From Pseudomonas sp. (GTDB taxonomy: Bacteria > Pseudomonadota > Gammaproteobacteria > Pseudomonadales > Pseudomonadaceae): a stretch of 34,176 nt of DNA. Position numbers and translations under genes: made by a program. This document shows, piece by piece, positions 10,417 through 19,711 of this stretch. A model generated the notes under the pieces. It did not search any database, was not told the origin of the DNA, and saw only the letters and a program-made list of their open reading frames with translations. The DNA lies in the NCBI GenBank assembly GCA_016763285.1, contig JAESUC010000021.1, positions 1 to 34,176 of the forward strand, given 5' to 3'. Each line of letters opens with the position of its first letter. Position 1 is the stretch's first letter.

Positions 10417-10745
10417 CCAATGGTTTTCTTGTTCTTGTTTTTATGACAGCAATTTTTCTTCTTCGGCAGAAGCGGCAAGGCCGCTACGTGGTGTCCCATC
10501 CCGGGTTGCCTAAAACAAACGGATTGCTTTGGAAGCTTATGGCTAAACATGAGGCCTATCTTTGGCTCTGGATCACAGGTTGCTCAGGCAACTTTTATTT
10601 TTCTATCCAGACGGACTTCCTGTCCGCACATCAAATACACATTCTCCAAAAAAATCAGTTTGCTGCGACTCGCACGTCTTGTTTTTATTGTGTGTGTAGT
10701 CAGATCTTATTTTTATTATGTGTTCTGGTTTTTATTGTTGTTGTG
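10390..10745 (-). ncRNA. crcZ: CrcZ small RNA, Hfq/Crc decoy
   Basis: CrcZ lies between cbrB and pcnB in Pseudomonas and, when abundant, sequesters the Hfq/Crc repression complex, lifting catabolite repression. Here the same interval has no credible gene on the minus strand. It has a perfect -24/-12 promoter, a predicted start near 10745 and a hairpin end near 10400, giving about 350 nt (P. aeruginosa CrcZ is about 400). The RNA begins GCACAACAACAATAAAAACC and carries at least six A-rich AANAANAA-type segments, the Hfq/Crc target motif: around 10743-10729, 10717-10705, 10690-10677, 10604-10592, 10464-10452 and 10443-10423. Identity by position, promoter and motif content is strong; both ends are predictions. 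Confidence 0.9.
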
Positions 10746-10754
10746 CCAGATATT

Positions 10755-10771
10755 AAGCATTCGCCGTGCCA
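10755..10771 (-). promoter_or_regulatory. Sigma-54 promoter of crcZ
   Basis: On the minus strand TTGGCACGGCGAATGCTTA has GG and GC separated by exactly ten bases, the required -24/-12 geometry, and matches the TGGCAC-N5-TTGC-type consensus closely. Initiation is expected about 12 bases after the GC, near 10745. Confidence 0.92.
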
Positions 10772-10840
10772 ACTTTGGTGAATCCTTTAAAAACAAGGGC
10801 TTGGGTGTTTCAGGCGGTAGGGCGCAGCGAGCGGTGAACG

Positions 10841-10932
10841 GGTAACGTTACCTATCAACCCGCGGAAGTGTTACGTCGGACCGATGCGGGGGTAACACTT
10901 GCTGGGTTTACGACCGGTTAACGGGTAACACT
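10841..10932. promoter_or_regulatory. CbrB upstream activating sites for crcZ
   Basis: Between cbrB and the crcZ promoter the motif GTGTTAC or its complement GTAACAC recurs. There is a perfect 9-bp inverted repeat (AAGTGTTAC at 10866-10874, GTAACACTT at 10892-10900, 17-base spacer), a 12-bp palindrome GGTAACGTTACC at 10841-10852 and a further GTAACACT at 10925-10932. They lie about 95-190 bases upstream of the predicted start, the right range for an enhancer-binding protein. CbrB is the obvious ligand because its gene is adjacent and it activates crcZ in Pseudomonas. Confidence 0.8.
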
Positions 10933-10938
10933 CTGTCC

Positions 10939-10972
10939 GGCAAGCGCAAGACGCTGAGCTAGAGCGCTTGCC
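10939..10972 (-). other. Hairpin just after cbrB
   Basis: A perfect 9-bp inverted repeat (GGCAAGCGC at 10939-10947, GCGCTTGCC at 10964-10972) begins 15 bases after the cbrB stop. It has no U-tract, so it is a 3'-end stabilising or weak terminator structure between cbrB and the crcZ control region. Confidence 0.5.
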
Positions 10973-10987
10973 AGTTCAGAGAGCAGA

Positions 10988-12424
<1,437 letters not shown>

Positions 12425-12458
12425 AGGTACCTCATGCTCGGTGACTGCCGAAGGAGAG

Positions 12459-15404
12459 TCAGGCGGTAACACCGTTGCTCAAAACGCTGTAGCGCGGCAG
12501 GGTGATGGTAAACCGTGTGCCACGCTGAAGTATGGGGTCGGCCGGACTGTCGATCGTTATCTGCCCATAGTGCTCTTCGATAATCGAGTAAACCAGTGCC
12601 AATCCGAGCCCTGTTCCTGTCCCTGGTTCCTTGGTGGTAAAAAATGGCTCGAACAGGCGGTCCATGATGGCCTTGTCTATCCCGCTGCCCTGATCCTCGA
12701 CATGCAGCAGAACCTGATGCTCGTTCTGCTGGGTCGAAACGGTGATCGTATCGGCATCACGGCTTGCATCACGCGCGTTGCCCAGCAGGTTTATCAGGAC
12801 CTGGACCAGGCGTTGACTGTCCCCCGCGACCACATGTTCGGGATTGCAGAGATTAACATAAATTACTTCCGGGCCCTGTCGATTGAGTGACAACAGATGA
12901 ATGGCCTCGCTGGTGCAGCTGGCCAGGTCGACCTTCTCGTTACTGTTGTTGTGCCGGCTGCCGACATGGGCAAAGTTGACCAGGGACTGAACGATCCGGG
13001 AAATGCGCCGGGTCTGCTCCATGACCTGGTCAGCCATCTCGCGGGCCTCGGGCTGGTCCGATTCTTCCCGCAGATTCTGTGCCAGACAGGCAATGCCGGT
13101 GACCGGGTTGCCGATCTCGTGGGCCACACCGGCGGCCAGGCGGCCAATGGAGGCCAGGCGCTCGGAGTGCATCAACTCGTCCTCGAGCATCTGGGTTTCG
13201 GTCTGGTCCTCGATCAGCAGAACCAGGCCGCTGCTGACCACGTTGCCCGGTTCGTCGATGGCCGCCTTGTGCAGGCTGAGCCATTGGGTATGTCCGTTGA
13301 CCACCAGCTTCTGTTTGTGCAGATGGGCGGACTGGTCGCTGACAAAGCGCCCGAGCAGATCGTTCCAGGGGGCTTCGATATTGTCCAGCCGTGAACCGAC
13401 CACGCTTTCGGCGCTGATGCCGGTGAGCGCCTGCATCGCCCGGTTCCACATCAGCACCTCATTATCCTTGGCCAGGGAGCACACGCCCATGGGCAGATCC
13501 TGCAGCGTCTGGCGATGGTAGCGGCGCAGGGCATCGAGTTCGGCGGCCAGACCGGTCAGTCGCGAATGATAGTCCTCGAGCCGGTTCTCGATGAAGTGGA
13601 TGTCTTCGGTGATATACCCCTCGCGGGCGAGCTTGAATGGCAGGAAGGTGCTGATGATTTCCTGTGCCACGCTGGGCCCCATCAGGCCGGACAGGTTGGC
13701 TTCGAGCCGGTCGCGCAGACGCCGCAGGGCATAGGGCCGGCGCTCGTCGAATGGCAGTTGCAGGTCGCGCAGCGCCTGTTCGACCTCCTGCTGCGCAGTC
13801 TTGTTGCCCAGCGGTTTGGCCAGTTGCTGGGCAAACTCCTGGGGCGAGTCGGCGATCAGCTGCATGCGCTGGGGGCGGCTGACGTTGTCTACCGAACAGG
13901 CCTCTGCGGCGCTCTGCTCTTCCCGCGAGCGCTGGGTGAACAGCGAAATGCTGGTAAAGGCGAATATGTTGGCCGCCAGCGAGGCGATGGCCGCCAGATG
14001 CCAGGTGTCGGCATTGAAGCTCAGGGTCTGGCCGAGGATCTGCAGGCCGGTGACTTCGGTTACCAGCGGCAACAGCAGGGTAATGGCCCAGACCAGCATG
14101 CCGGCTACCAGCCCGCCAATGAAACCGCGGCGATTGGCCTGCTGCCAGTAGAGCACCGAAAGGGCGCCGGGCAGAAACTGCACCGTGGCAACGAAGGAGG
14201 CAATGCCCAGGTTGGCCAGGTCCTGTTCGGCGCCGAGCAGCCGGTAAAAGCCGTAGCTGGCCATGATTATGGCGGCGATCAGGGTGCGGCGGGTCCACAG
14301 CAGCCAGCGGTAGATATTGTTCTCCGCGCTGGGCTGGTAGATCGGCAATACCAGGTGGTTGAGCACCATGCCGGACAGCGCCAGGGTGACGACGATGATC
14401 AGTCCGCTGGCGGCCGAGAGCCCGCCGATAAAGGCCAGAAGGGTCAGCCAGTCCGCGCCGGCGGCCACGCCCAGGCCCAGGGTGAAATATTCCGGGTTGG
14501 TCGGTATCCCCAGATAGAGGCCGGCCCAGAGGATCGGCGGGACGGCCAGGCTGATCAGCAGCAGGAACAGCGGCAGACCCCAGCTTGCGGTGGCCATCGC
14601 CCGTGGGTTGAGATTCTCGGTAAAGGCCATGTGATACATGTGCGGCATCACGATCGCCGCCGCGAAGAACACCAGCAGCAGCGTGCGCCAGGGACCTTCC
14701 TGCAGTGGCGAGTGCAGCGTTTGCAGGGCCTCCTGGTTGTAGGCCAGCCACGACTCCAGCCCGGCCGGCCCGCCAAATACACCATAGAGTGCATAGAGAC
14801 CGACGGCGCCGATCGCCACCAGCTTGACCAGGGATTCGAAGGCAATCGCGATCACCAGCCCTTCGTGTTTTTCGCGTGTGGAGATGTGCCGGGCACCGAA
14901 CAGGATGGCGAACAGCGTGATCAGCACGCAGAAACCCAGCGCTACCGAGTTCTGTCCGGTTTCCTGGGTCAGGATCTGCACTGAATCGGCTACCGCCTGG
15001 ATCTGCAGGGCGAGCAGGGGCAGGACGCCGATCAGCATGCACAGCGTGGTCAGGGTGCCGGCCAGGGTGCTGCGAAAGCGGAAGGCAAACAGGTCGGCCA
15101 GTGACGACAGCTGATAGGTGCGGGTAATGCGCAGGATCGGATTGAGCAGCACCGGTGCCAGCAGGAAAGCGCCGCAGACGCCCAGGTAATAGCTGAGGAA
15201 GCCGTAACCGTATTCGTAGGCCAGTCCGACGGTGCCATAGAAGGCCCATGCGCTGGCATAGACCCCCAGCGACAGCGTGTAGATGGCCGGATGCTGCAGC
15301 AGCGCGCGCGGCAGCAGGCCCCGCTCGGTGATCCAGGCGACGCCGAACAGGGTCAGGAGATAGAGGATGCTGACCAGCAGCAGGTGGCTCAGCTCAAAAC
15401 TCAT
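12459..15404 (-). CDS. cbrA: CbrA, SLC5-fused sensor histidine kinase
   Basis: CbrA is an inner-membrane hybrid of a transporter and a kinase, here 981 residues. About residues 1-490 form some 13 membrane helices of the sodium:solute symporter (SLC5) fold. In P. putida this part transports histidine. A STAC-type linker (about 500-610) and a PAS domain (about 635-735) follow, then the dimerisation/phosphoacceptor helix with [16 protein letters not shown] (His near 763). The ATPase domain has N, G1 (EDQGSGID) and G2 (GTGTGLGL) boxes. It phosphorylates CbrB. The start used is MSFELSHLL; an ATG two codons earlier (15410) is equally possible. The 5' end overlaps the small gene cbrX, and translation of cbrA is reported to depend on cbrX in Pseudomonas. 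Confidence 0.97.
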   Translation of the reverse strand: MSFELSHLLLVSILYLLTLFGVAWITERGLLPRALLQHPAIYTLSLGVYASAWAFYGTVGLAYEYGYGFLSYYLGVCGAFLLAPVLLNPILRITRTYQLSSLADLFAFRFRSTLAGTLTTLCMLIGVLPLLALQIQAVADSVQILTQETGQNSVALGFCVLITLFAILFGARHISTREKHEGLVIAIAFESLVKLVAIGAVGLYALYGVFGGPAGLESWLAYNQEALQTLHSPLQEGPWRTLLLVFFAAAIVMPHMYHMAFTENLNPRAMATASWGLPLFLLLISLAVPPILWAGLYLGIPTNPEYFTLGLGVAAGADWLTLLAFIGGLSAASGLIIVVTLALSGMVLNHLVLPIYQPSAENNIYRWLLWTRRTLIAAIIMASYGFYRLLGAEQDLANLGIASFVATVQFLPGALSVLYWQQANRRGFIGGLVAGMLVWAITLLLPLVTEVTGLQILGQTLSFNADTWHLAAIASLAANIFAFTSISLFTQRSREEQSAAEACSVDNVSRPQRMQLIADSPQEFAQQLAKPLGNKTAQQEVEQALRDLQLPFDERRPYALRRLRDRLEANLSGLMGPSVAQEIISTFLPFKLAREGYITEDIHFIENRLEDYHSRLTGLAAELDALRRYHRQTLQDLPMGVCSLAKDNEVLMWNRAMQALTGISAESVVGSRLDNIEAPWNDLLGRFVSDQSAHLHKQKLVVNGHTQWLSLHKAAIDEPGNVVSSGLVLLIEDQTETQMLEDELMHSERLASIGRLAAGVAHEIGNPVTGIACLAQNLREESDQPEAREMADQVMEQTRRISRIVQSLVNFAHVGSRHNNSNEKVDLASCTSEAIHLLSLNRQGPEVIYVNLCNPEHVVAGDSQRLVQVLINLLGNARDASRDADTITVSTQQNEHQVLLHVEDQGSGIDKAIMDRLFEPFFTTKEPGTGTGLGLALVYSIIEEHYGQITIDSPADPILQRGTRFTITLPRYSVLSNGVTA

Positions 15405-15570
15405 CGGCATCTTTTGGACTCTGCAGCACAATGCCGGCAATGATCAGGATCAGCCAGAGCATGTAGGGGCGATACCAGGCGCCCTGCGGCTCGATCCACC
15501 AATCCATGATGGCAGGCGAGAACAGGTATATGCCGATCACCAGCAAGAGTACCAGGCGGTAGATATACAT
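15394..15570 (-). CDS. cbrX: CbrX, small membrane protein overlapping cbrA
   Basis: A 58-codon frame starts at ATG 15570 and stops at 15396-15394, eleven bases inside cbrA when cbrA starts at 15404. The peptide begins MYIYRLVLLLVIGIYLFSP, then IMDWWIEPQGAWYRPY, then LWLILIIAGIVLQ, and ends in the charged tail SPKDADEF: two short membrane helices around a small Trp/Tyr-rich loop. The position between gluQ and cbrA, the overlap and the two-helix character match cbrX of Pseudomonas, which is cotranscribed with cbrA and needed for its translation. A moderate ribosome site (GGA) precedes it. It is easy to miss because it is under 60 residues. Confidence 0.85.
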   Translation of the reverse strand: MYIYRLVLLLVIGIYLFSPAIMDWWIEPQGAWYRPYMLWLILIIAGIVLQSPKDADEF

Positions 15571-15685
15571 GGGCGTCCATAGATCGACGACAGCGCACTG
15601 TCGTGGGTGGTCTGCACTTTTGTCAGCTGCAGCCCGAATGAAGCAATAGGGTAATCAGGCCAGCCCGGATTGCCAAGCGCGGTGA
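15571..15685 (-). promoter_or_regulatory. cbrX-cbrA leader with hairpin
   Basis: The gap between gluQ and cbrX must carry the cbrXA promoter unless these genes are read from gluQ. A perfect 7-bp hairpin (ACGACAG at 15587-15593, CTGTCGT at 15598-15604, four-base loop) lies 17 bases before the cbrX start and could affect its translation. TTGGCA with TACCCT 17 bases downstream is only a weak promoter match. Confidence 0.4.
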
Positions 15686-16597
15686 TCAACGAAGGTCCGT
15701 CGGGCCCTGCGCATCCATCAGAATCTCGTGCCGGGCAGGCAACTGCTGCGGCTGCCAGTGTGCCACCGCCCAGGCGAGTATCTGCTCGACCGGTGCGCTG
15801 CGCATTCGAGCAGGGGGCTGCTGACACAGGGCTGTCAGGGCGGCGAACAGGCTGGCCGGTGCCTGGCTTGCTTCGATCGGAGCCGAGCCAAGACGCTTGC
15901 TCAGTTTCTCGCCGCGCCTGGCCATCATCAGAGGAATATGCAGGTAGGTGGGCGCCGGAGCACCCAGCAGCCGGTACAGCCACAGTTGCCGAGGCGTGGA
16001 ATCGAGCAGGTCCGCGCCGCGGACGATATCGGTCACTCCCTGGGCTATGTCATCCATGACCACGGCCAGCTGATAGGCGATAACCCCGTCGCGCCGACGA
16101 ATCACGAAGTCGCCTGTCTGACGCTCCAGTTGCTGGCTGAAATAGCCCTGTAGCCGATCGGTAAAGCCCAGCTCCTCGCTGGATACCCGCAGGCGAACGG
16201 CATGCTGGGGCGACGGCGGGAGGTGACGTTCGCGGCAGGTGCCCGGGTAGATGCCCTTGTGTGCAGCCAGGTCGCTGCGGGAGCAGTCGCAGTAATAGGC
16301 CAGACCCTGTTCCAGCCAGGTGTCGATCTGGCGCTGGTAGCGGGGTTCGTGCTCGCTCTGGGCCAGTACCTCGCCGTCCCAGGTCAGGCCGTGGGCAGCC
16401 AGGGTCTGCAGGATATGATCGGCGGCACCGGGCTTGTTGCGCGGAAGGTCGAGATCTTCCATGCGCACCAGCCAGAGGCCCTGACGGGCACGTGCGTCCA
16501 GATAGCTGGCCAGAGCCGCGAGCAGGGAACCAAAATGCAGATGCCCGCTTGGCGTCGGCGCGAACCGTCCGAGATAGGGGCTATGGGGTGTGACCAT
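15686..16597 (-). CDS. gluQ: Glutamyl-Q tRNA(Asp) synthetase
   Basis: GluQ is a truncated glutamyl-tRNA synthetase paralogue that attaches glutamate to the queuosine base of tRNA(Asp) rather than to a tRNA 3' end. The 303-residue protein contains only the catalytic core: RFAPTPSGHLHFGSL (HIGH-like motif), VRMEDLDLPR, a zinc-binding region with CDCSR and a further Cys in YPGTCRER, and GEKLSKRLGS (KMSKS-like). The tRNA anticodon-binding domain of full GltX is absent, as expected. It lies downstream of dksA, an arrangement common in proteobacteria and often cotranscribed; here the gap is 83 bases and contains a hairpin. The start lacks an obvious ribosome site. Confidence 0.95.
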   Translation of the reverse strand: MVTPHSPYLGRFAPTPSGHLHFGSLLAALASYLDARARQGLWLVRMEDLDLPRNKPGAADHILQTLAAHGLTWDGEVLAQSEHEPRYQRQIDTWLEQGLAYYCDCSRSDLAAHKGIYPGTCRERHLPPSPQHAVRLRVSSEELGFTDRLQGYFSQQLERQTGDFVIRRRDGVIAYQLAVVMDDIAQGVTDIVRGADLLDSTPRQLWLYRLLGAPAPTYLHIPLMMARRGEKLSKRLGSAPIEASQAPASLFAALTALCQQPPARMRSAPVEQILAWAVAHWQPQQLPARHEILMDAQGPTDLR

Positions 16598-16632
16598 GGG
16601 AGGTAGCCTGTTTCAGCAGGCAAAGCAAAGGA

Positions 16633-16666
16633 TCCAGTCCTGATTCCGCAGGCGGGCAGGACTGGA
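16633..16666 (-). other. Hairpin between dksA and gluQ
   Basis: A perfect 10-bp inverted repeat (TCCAGTCCTG at 16633-16642, CAGGACTGGA at 16657-16666) with a 14-base loop lies 15 bases after dksA. On the minus strand it is followed by a T-rich but interrupted tail (CCTTTGCTTT). It may partially terminate dksA transcription and set the ratio of dksA to gluQ expression. Confidence 0.55.
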
Positions 16667-16680
16667 CGGCAGGGGGTCGA

Positions 16681-17124
16681 TCAGCTTCCGACCTGCTTTT
16701 CCTTGATTTCGGCAAGGGTCTTGCAGTCGATGCACAAGGTTGCGGTCGGGCGTGCTTCCAGACGACGGATGCCGATCTCGACACCACAGGAGTCGCAGAA
16801 TCCGTAATCGTCATCCTCGATCCGCTGCAGCGTCTGATCAATCTTGCGGATCAGCTTGCGTTCGCGGTCGCGGGCGCGCAGTTCGAGACTGAACTCCTCT
16901 TCCTGGCTGGCACGATCGGCCGGGTCGGGGAAGTTGGCGGCTTCATCCTGCATGTGATGCACGGTGCGGTCCACTTCTTCCATCAGCTCGCGCTTCCAGC
17001 CGTTGAGAATGGCGGCAAAATGCTCGAGCTGCTGCTCGCTCATGTATTCCTCGCCCTTCTTTTCCTTATAGGGCGCGAACCCACGGATCAACATAGAACT
17101 CTTTTCTTTGGCATTGCTGGGCAT
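16681..17124 (-). CDS. dksA: RNA polymerase-binding transcription factor DksA
   Basis: DksA binds in the secondary channel of RNA polymerase and, with ppGpp, adjusts rRNA, ribosomal and amino-acid promoters during the stringent response. The 147-residue protein has a Lys-rich N-terminus and a coiled-coil arm whose tip carries the functional acidic motif DPADRA, then EEEFSLELRARDRERKL. A four-cysteine zinc finger follows (CDSCGVEIG and CIDCK). All four zinc ligands are present, so this is the classical zinc-bound DksA, not the cysteine-poor DksA2 of Pseudomonas. An AGGGG ribosome site precedes ATG 17124. Confidence 0.97.
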   Translation of the reverse strand: MPSNAKEKSSMLIRGFAPYKEKKGEEYMSEQQLEHFAAILNGWKRELMEEVDRTVHHMQDEAANFPDPADRASQEEEFSLELRARDRERKLIRKIDQTLQRIEDDDYGFCDSCGVEIGIRRLEARPTATLCIDCKTLAEIKEKQVGS

Positions 17125-17270
17125 GGGAACCCCTCACTTTTGTGCTCGATCATCCAGTGCCAGGCCCACGTCGCGGATGGCCTGAGGGTGCAGCCAGTGG
17201 CATGCAAGCGGGCAAAACTACCAGAACCTGATCAAGCGCGCTACTGTTTGCCGTCAGAAGGTTGGTCGGC

Positions 17271-17284
17271 TTGACGCAGGTCAA
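17271..17284. promoter_or_regulatory. Candidate Anr/Fnr box upstream of the aminotransferase gene
   Basis: TTGAC-GCAG-GTCAA is a perfect palindromic match to the Pseudomonas Anr/Dnr-type consensus (TTGAY-N4-RTCAA). It lies in the 244-base divergent gap between dksA and the aminotransferase gene, about 85 bases before the latter. A possible -10 box TATCAT (17319-17324) would put it near -53, not the classical -41.5, so whether it activates or represses is open. Confidence 0.4.
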
Positions 17285-17368
17285 ACTAAACAGGCTGCCT
17301 GCCGTGCGCTGGGCAGGTATCATTCAGCCAAATTCACCAGGGCGGCGACCCTGAATTCAGGAGTAGGC

Positions 17369-18532
17369 ATGCGCAGGCAGGGGTGGGCAGAACGCACTCG
17401 CAGCATCCAGGCATTCCATGTGATGAGTGTGCTGGCGCGGGCCAAGGCGCTGGAATCGCAGGGCCATGATGTCATTCACATGGAGATCGGCGAGCCTGAC
17501 TTCGCCTCCCCGGCGCCGATAGTCCAGGCCGGGCGCGCTGCGCTGGCCAACGGGCACACCGGGTATACACCGGCGCTTGGATTGCCGGCCCTGCGCGAGG
17601 CCATCGCGGCATCCTATGGCGAGCGCTATGGAGTGGATCTGGACCCCGGGCGGGTGGTGGTGACGCCGGGGGGCTCGGCAGCACTGCTGTTGATTGCTTC
17701 ATTGCTGGTCGACCCGGGCCAGGCTGTGCTGATGGCCGATCCGTCCTATCCGTGCAATCGCAATTTCCTCGGTCTTCTCGGTGCGCACGCCAGAATGATT
17801 CCCACCGGCCCGCAGAGCGCCTATCAGCTCACGCCCTCTTTGATAGAGTCGCATTGGGACGAGCACTGCTCGATGGTGCTGGCCGCGTCGCCTTCCAACC
17901 CCACCGGTACCTTGCTGGATCGCCAGCAGTTGCAGGCCATGGCCGATACCACCCGGCGCCTGGGCGGGCACCTGGTGGTCGATGAGATCTACCACGGCCT
18001 GACCTATGACTGTCAGGCCAGCTCGGTGCTGGAAGTCGCCGACGACGCGTTCGTGCTGAACAGCTTCTCCAAGTACTTCGGCATGACCGGCTGGCGCCTG
18101 GGCTGGTTGATCGCGCCGCCGGACGCCATTCCCGAACTGGAAAAGCTGGCCCAGAATCTCTATATCTGCGCGCCGCATATGGCGCAACTGGCGGCGCTGG
18201 CGGCCTTCGAAGAGGAAACCCGGGCCATTTGCGACGAGCGGCGCCTGGCTTTCCAGGCGAGGCGCGACTTTCTGTTGCCTGCGCTGCGTGACCTGGGGTT
18301 TGCCATACCGGTCACGCCCCAGGGTGCCTTCTACCTGTACGCCGATATCAGAAAATTCAGCGACGATGGCAGCGCCCTGTGTCGCCAGTTGCTGGAAAGG
18401 CAGCATCTGGCGATTACGCCCGGGCTGGATTTCGGGGATTACCGTCAGCATGAACATGTGCGTTTTGCCTATACCGCCTCCCTGGACCGGCTCGCGCAGG
18501 CGGTCGATCGGCTTGACCGGGAATTGCGCTGA
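17369..18532 (+). CDS. PLP-dependent class I/II aminotransferase
   Basis: A 387-residue fold-type I aminotransferase of AspC/AlaT-like length. Visible signatures are the N-terminal HMEIGEPDFASPAPI, the cofactor-phosphate segment TPGGSAALLL, ASPSNPTGTLL (Asn stacking on PLP), VVDEIYHGLTYD, and the Schiff-base lysine in NSFSKYFGMTGWRLGW (about residue 232). The C-terminal Arg that binds the substrate carboxylate is probably the one in HVRFAYTASL. The substrate cannot be assigned; the P. aeruginosa homologue beside dksA is likewise annotated only as a probable aminotransferase. The ATG follows AGGAG. The stop overlaps the sfsA start (TGATG), so the two are translationally coupled. Confidence 0.93.
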   Translation: MRRQGWAERTRSIQAFHVMSVLARAKALESQGHDVIHMEIGEPDFASPAPIVQAGRAALANGHTGYTPALGLPALREAIAASYGERYGVDLDPGRVVVTPGGSAALLLIASLLVDPGQAVLMADPSYPCNRNFLGLLGAHARMIPTGPQSAYQLTPSLIESHWDEHCSMVLAASPSNPTGTLLDRQQLQAMADTTRRLGGHLVVDEIYHGLTYDCQASSVLEVADDAFVLNSFSKYFGMTGWRLGWLIAPPDAIPELEKLAQNLYICAPHMAQLAALAAFEEETRAICDERRLAFQARRDFLLPALRDLGFAIPVTPQGAFYLYADIRKFSDDGSALCRQLLERQHLAITPGLDFGDYRQHEHVRFAYTASLDRLAQAVDRLDRELR

Positions 18533-19248
18533 TGAGCGAGCGGCTGTTGCCCTTCACCCCAGCTTTGCAGGGCGGCGTATTGCAGCGCCGCTACAAGCGC
18601 TTCCTCGCCGATGTGCTGCTCGATGATGGGCGCGAAATAACCGTGCATTGTCCGAACACCGGTTCCATGAAGGGCTGTGCCGTGCCCGGTAGCCGGGTAT
18701 GGCTGCGCCTGGAACAGAAGGCTGGGCGTAAGCTGCCCGGCAGCTGGGAGCTGGTCGAGTCCCAGCCGGGCGGACTGGCCTGTATCCATAGCGCCCGGGC
18801 CAATACGGTCGTGGCCAGGGCGCTGGCGCTGAAGCTCATTACCCCGCTTGCCGGTTATGACCATGTGCGGGCCGAAGTCAGACTGCCCGGCGGCGAAAGC
18901 CGATTCGATTTTCTGCTCAGCGGACCGGGCGAGTGCGTGGTCGAGGTCAAGAGCGTGACCATGGCGGTGGGCGGAGGGGTTGGAGCCTTTCCGGATGCAG
19001 TCAGTCTGCGCGGGCAGAAGCACCTGCGCGAGTTGACCGATCTGGCCGATCAGGGTCGGCGCGCCTGTCTGCTGTTCTGCGTGATGCATGCGGGCATCGA
19101 GCAGGTGCGGCCTGCCGACGAGGTTGATCCGGAGTACGGGCGACTGTTGCGTCTGGCGGCCGCCCGGGGTGTCGAAATCATCGCCTGGTCGGTCATACCC
19201 AGGCCCCAGGGCCTCGAGGTGGCAGGCCAGTTGCCGGTAACGCTATGA
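18532..19248 (+). CDS. sfsA: SfsA family protein (sugar fermentation stimulation protein)
   Basis: The 238-residue protein has the SfsA length and motifs: RRYKRFLADVLLDDG, HCPNTGSMKGCAVPG, HSARANTVV, and the nuclease-like core SRFDFLLSGPGECVVEVKSVT, whose Asp and E-x-K resemble the PD-(D/E)XK fold, then FPDAVSLRGQKHLREL. The name comes from stimulation of maltose metabolism genes in E. coli; SfsA proteins bind DNA nonspecifically, and their true role is unsettled. The ATG overlaps the aminotransferase stop, and it ends 23 bases from the convergent Rieske gene. Confidence 0.93.
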   Translation: MSERLLPFTPALQGGVLQRRYKRFLADVLLDDGREITVHCPNTGSMKGCAVPGSRVWLRLEQKAGRKLPGSWELVESQPGGLACIHSARANTVVARALALKLITPLAGYDHVRAEVRLPGGESRFDFLLSGPGECVVEVKSVTMAVGGGVGAFPDAVSLRGQKHLRELTDLADQGRRACLLFCVMHAGIEQVRPADEVDPEYGRLLRLAAARGVEIIAWSVIPRPQGLEVAGQLPVTL

Positions 19249-19271
19249 TTGGGTCGCCCGGCCTGTCGTTC

Positions 19272-19607
19272 TCAGTCGAGCCAGACATGGCCGTTGCCGA
19301 CATGGCACGCCCGCGGTTGCAGGTAGGCACCGGCACAGGGCCCGGCAACACATTCGCCGCTTTCCGGCAGAAAGAGCGCGCCATGGCTGGCGCACTGGAT
19401 CAGTCTGCCGGAGCTGTCGAGAAACTGATGGGGCACCCATTCCAGCGGAATGCCGCGATGGGGGCAGCGATTGAGATAGACATAGGCCCGTGCTCCCTGA
19501 CGTATCACCATCAGCATCTCTCCGTCGTGATGCACCGACAGGCTGCCGGGATCAGGCAGCTCGTCGAATCTGCACAGAGGGGAGGGGAGAAAATCATCGT
19601 CGTTCAT
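19272..19607 (-). CDS. Small Rieske [2Fe-2S] protein
   Basis: Starting at MNDDD (19607, GGAG upstream) this is an 111-residue soluble protein made of little more than a Rieske domain. Both cluster-binding motifs are intact: C-P-H-R-G near residue 48 and C-A-S-H-G near 71, that is two Cys and two His ligands. Proteins of this size are ferredoxin-like electron carriers or assimilatory NirD-like subunits; nothing nearby identifies the redox partner. It faces sfsA tail to tail and diverges from phuU with about 100 bases between. A longer upstream start at 19667 adds a low-complexity stretch and is less likely. Confidence 0.85.
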   Translation of the reverse strand: MNDDDFLPSPLCRFDELPDPGSLSVHHDGEMLMVIRQGARAYVYLNRCPHRGIPLEWVPHQFLDSSGRLIQCASHGALFLPESGECVAGPCAGAYLQPRACHVGNGHVWLD

Positions 19608-19711
19608 TGCGCCATTATCTCCGCCGCCTGCCGGCAACGCCAGCCCGCTGGAACGCGGCGCGGTCAACCGATCCTGCCCCGCGAGCCTGTGCGGCTCGGG
19701 CGGAGCGGCCG

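Noticed and set aside
10443..10845. Two open frames on the plus strand inside the crcZ gap
   Set aside because: They are antisense to the A-rich CrcZ transcript, so their Phe/Leu/Ile/Tyr-rich translation simply reflects T-rich DNA. Neither has a convincing ribosome site or family resemblance.
13515..14984. 489-codon open frame on the plus strand opposite cbrA
   Set aside because: Gly/Gln/His-rich antisense shadow without a recognisable domain; cbrA is unambiguous on the other strand.
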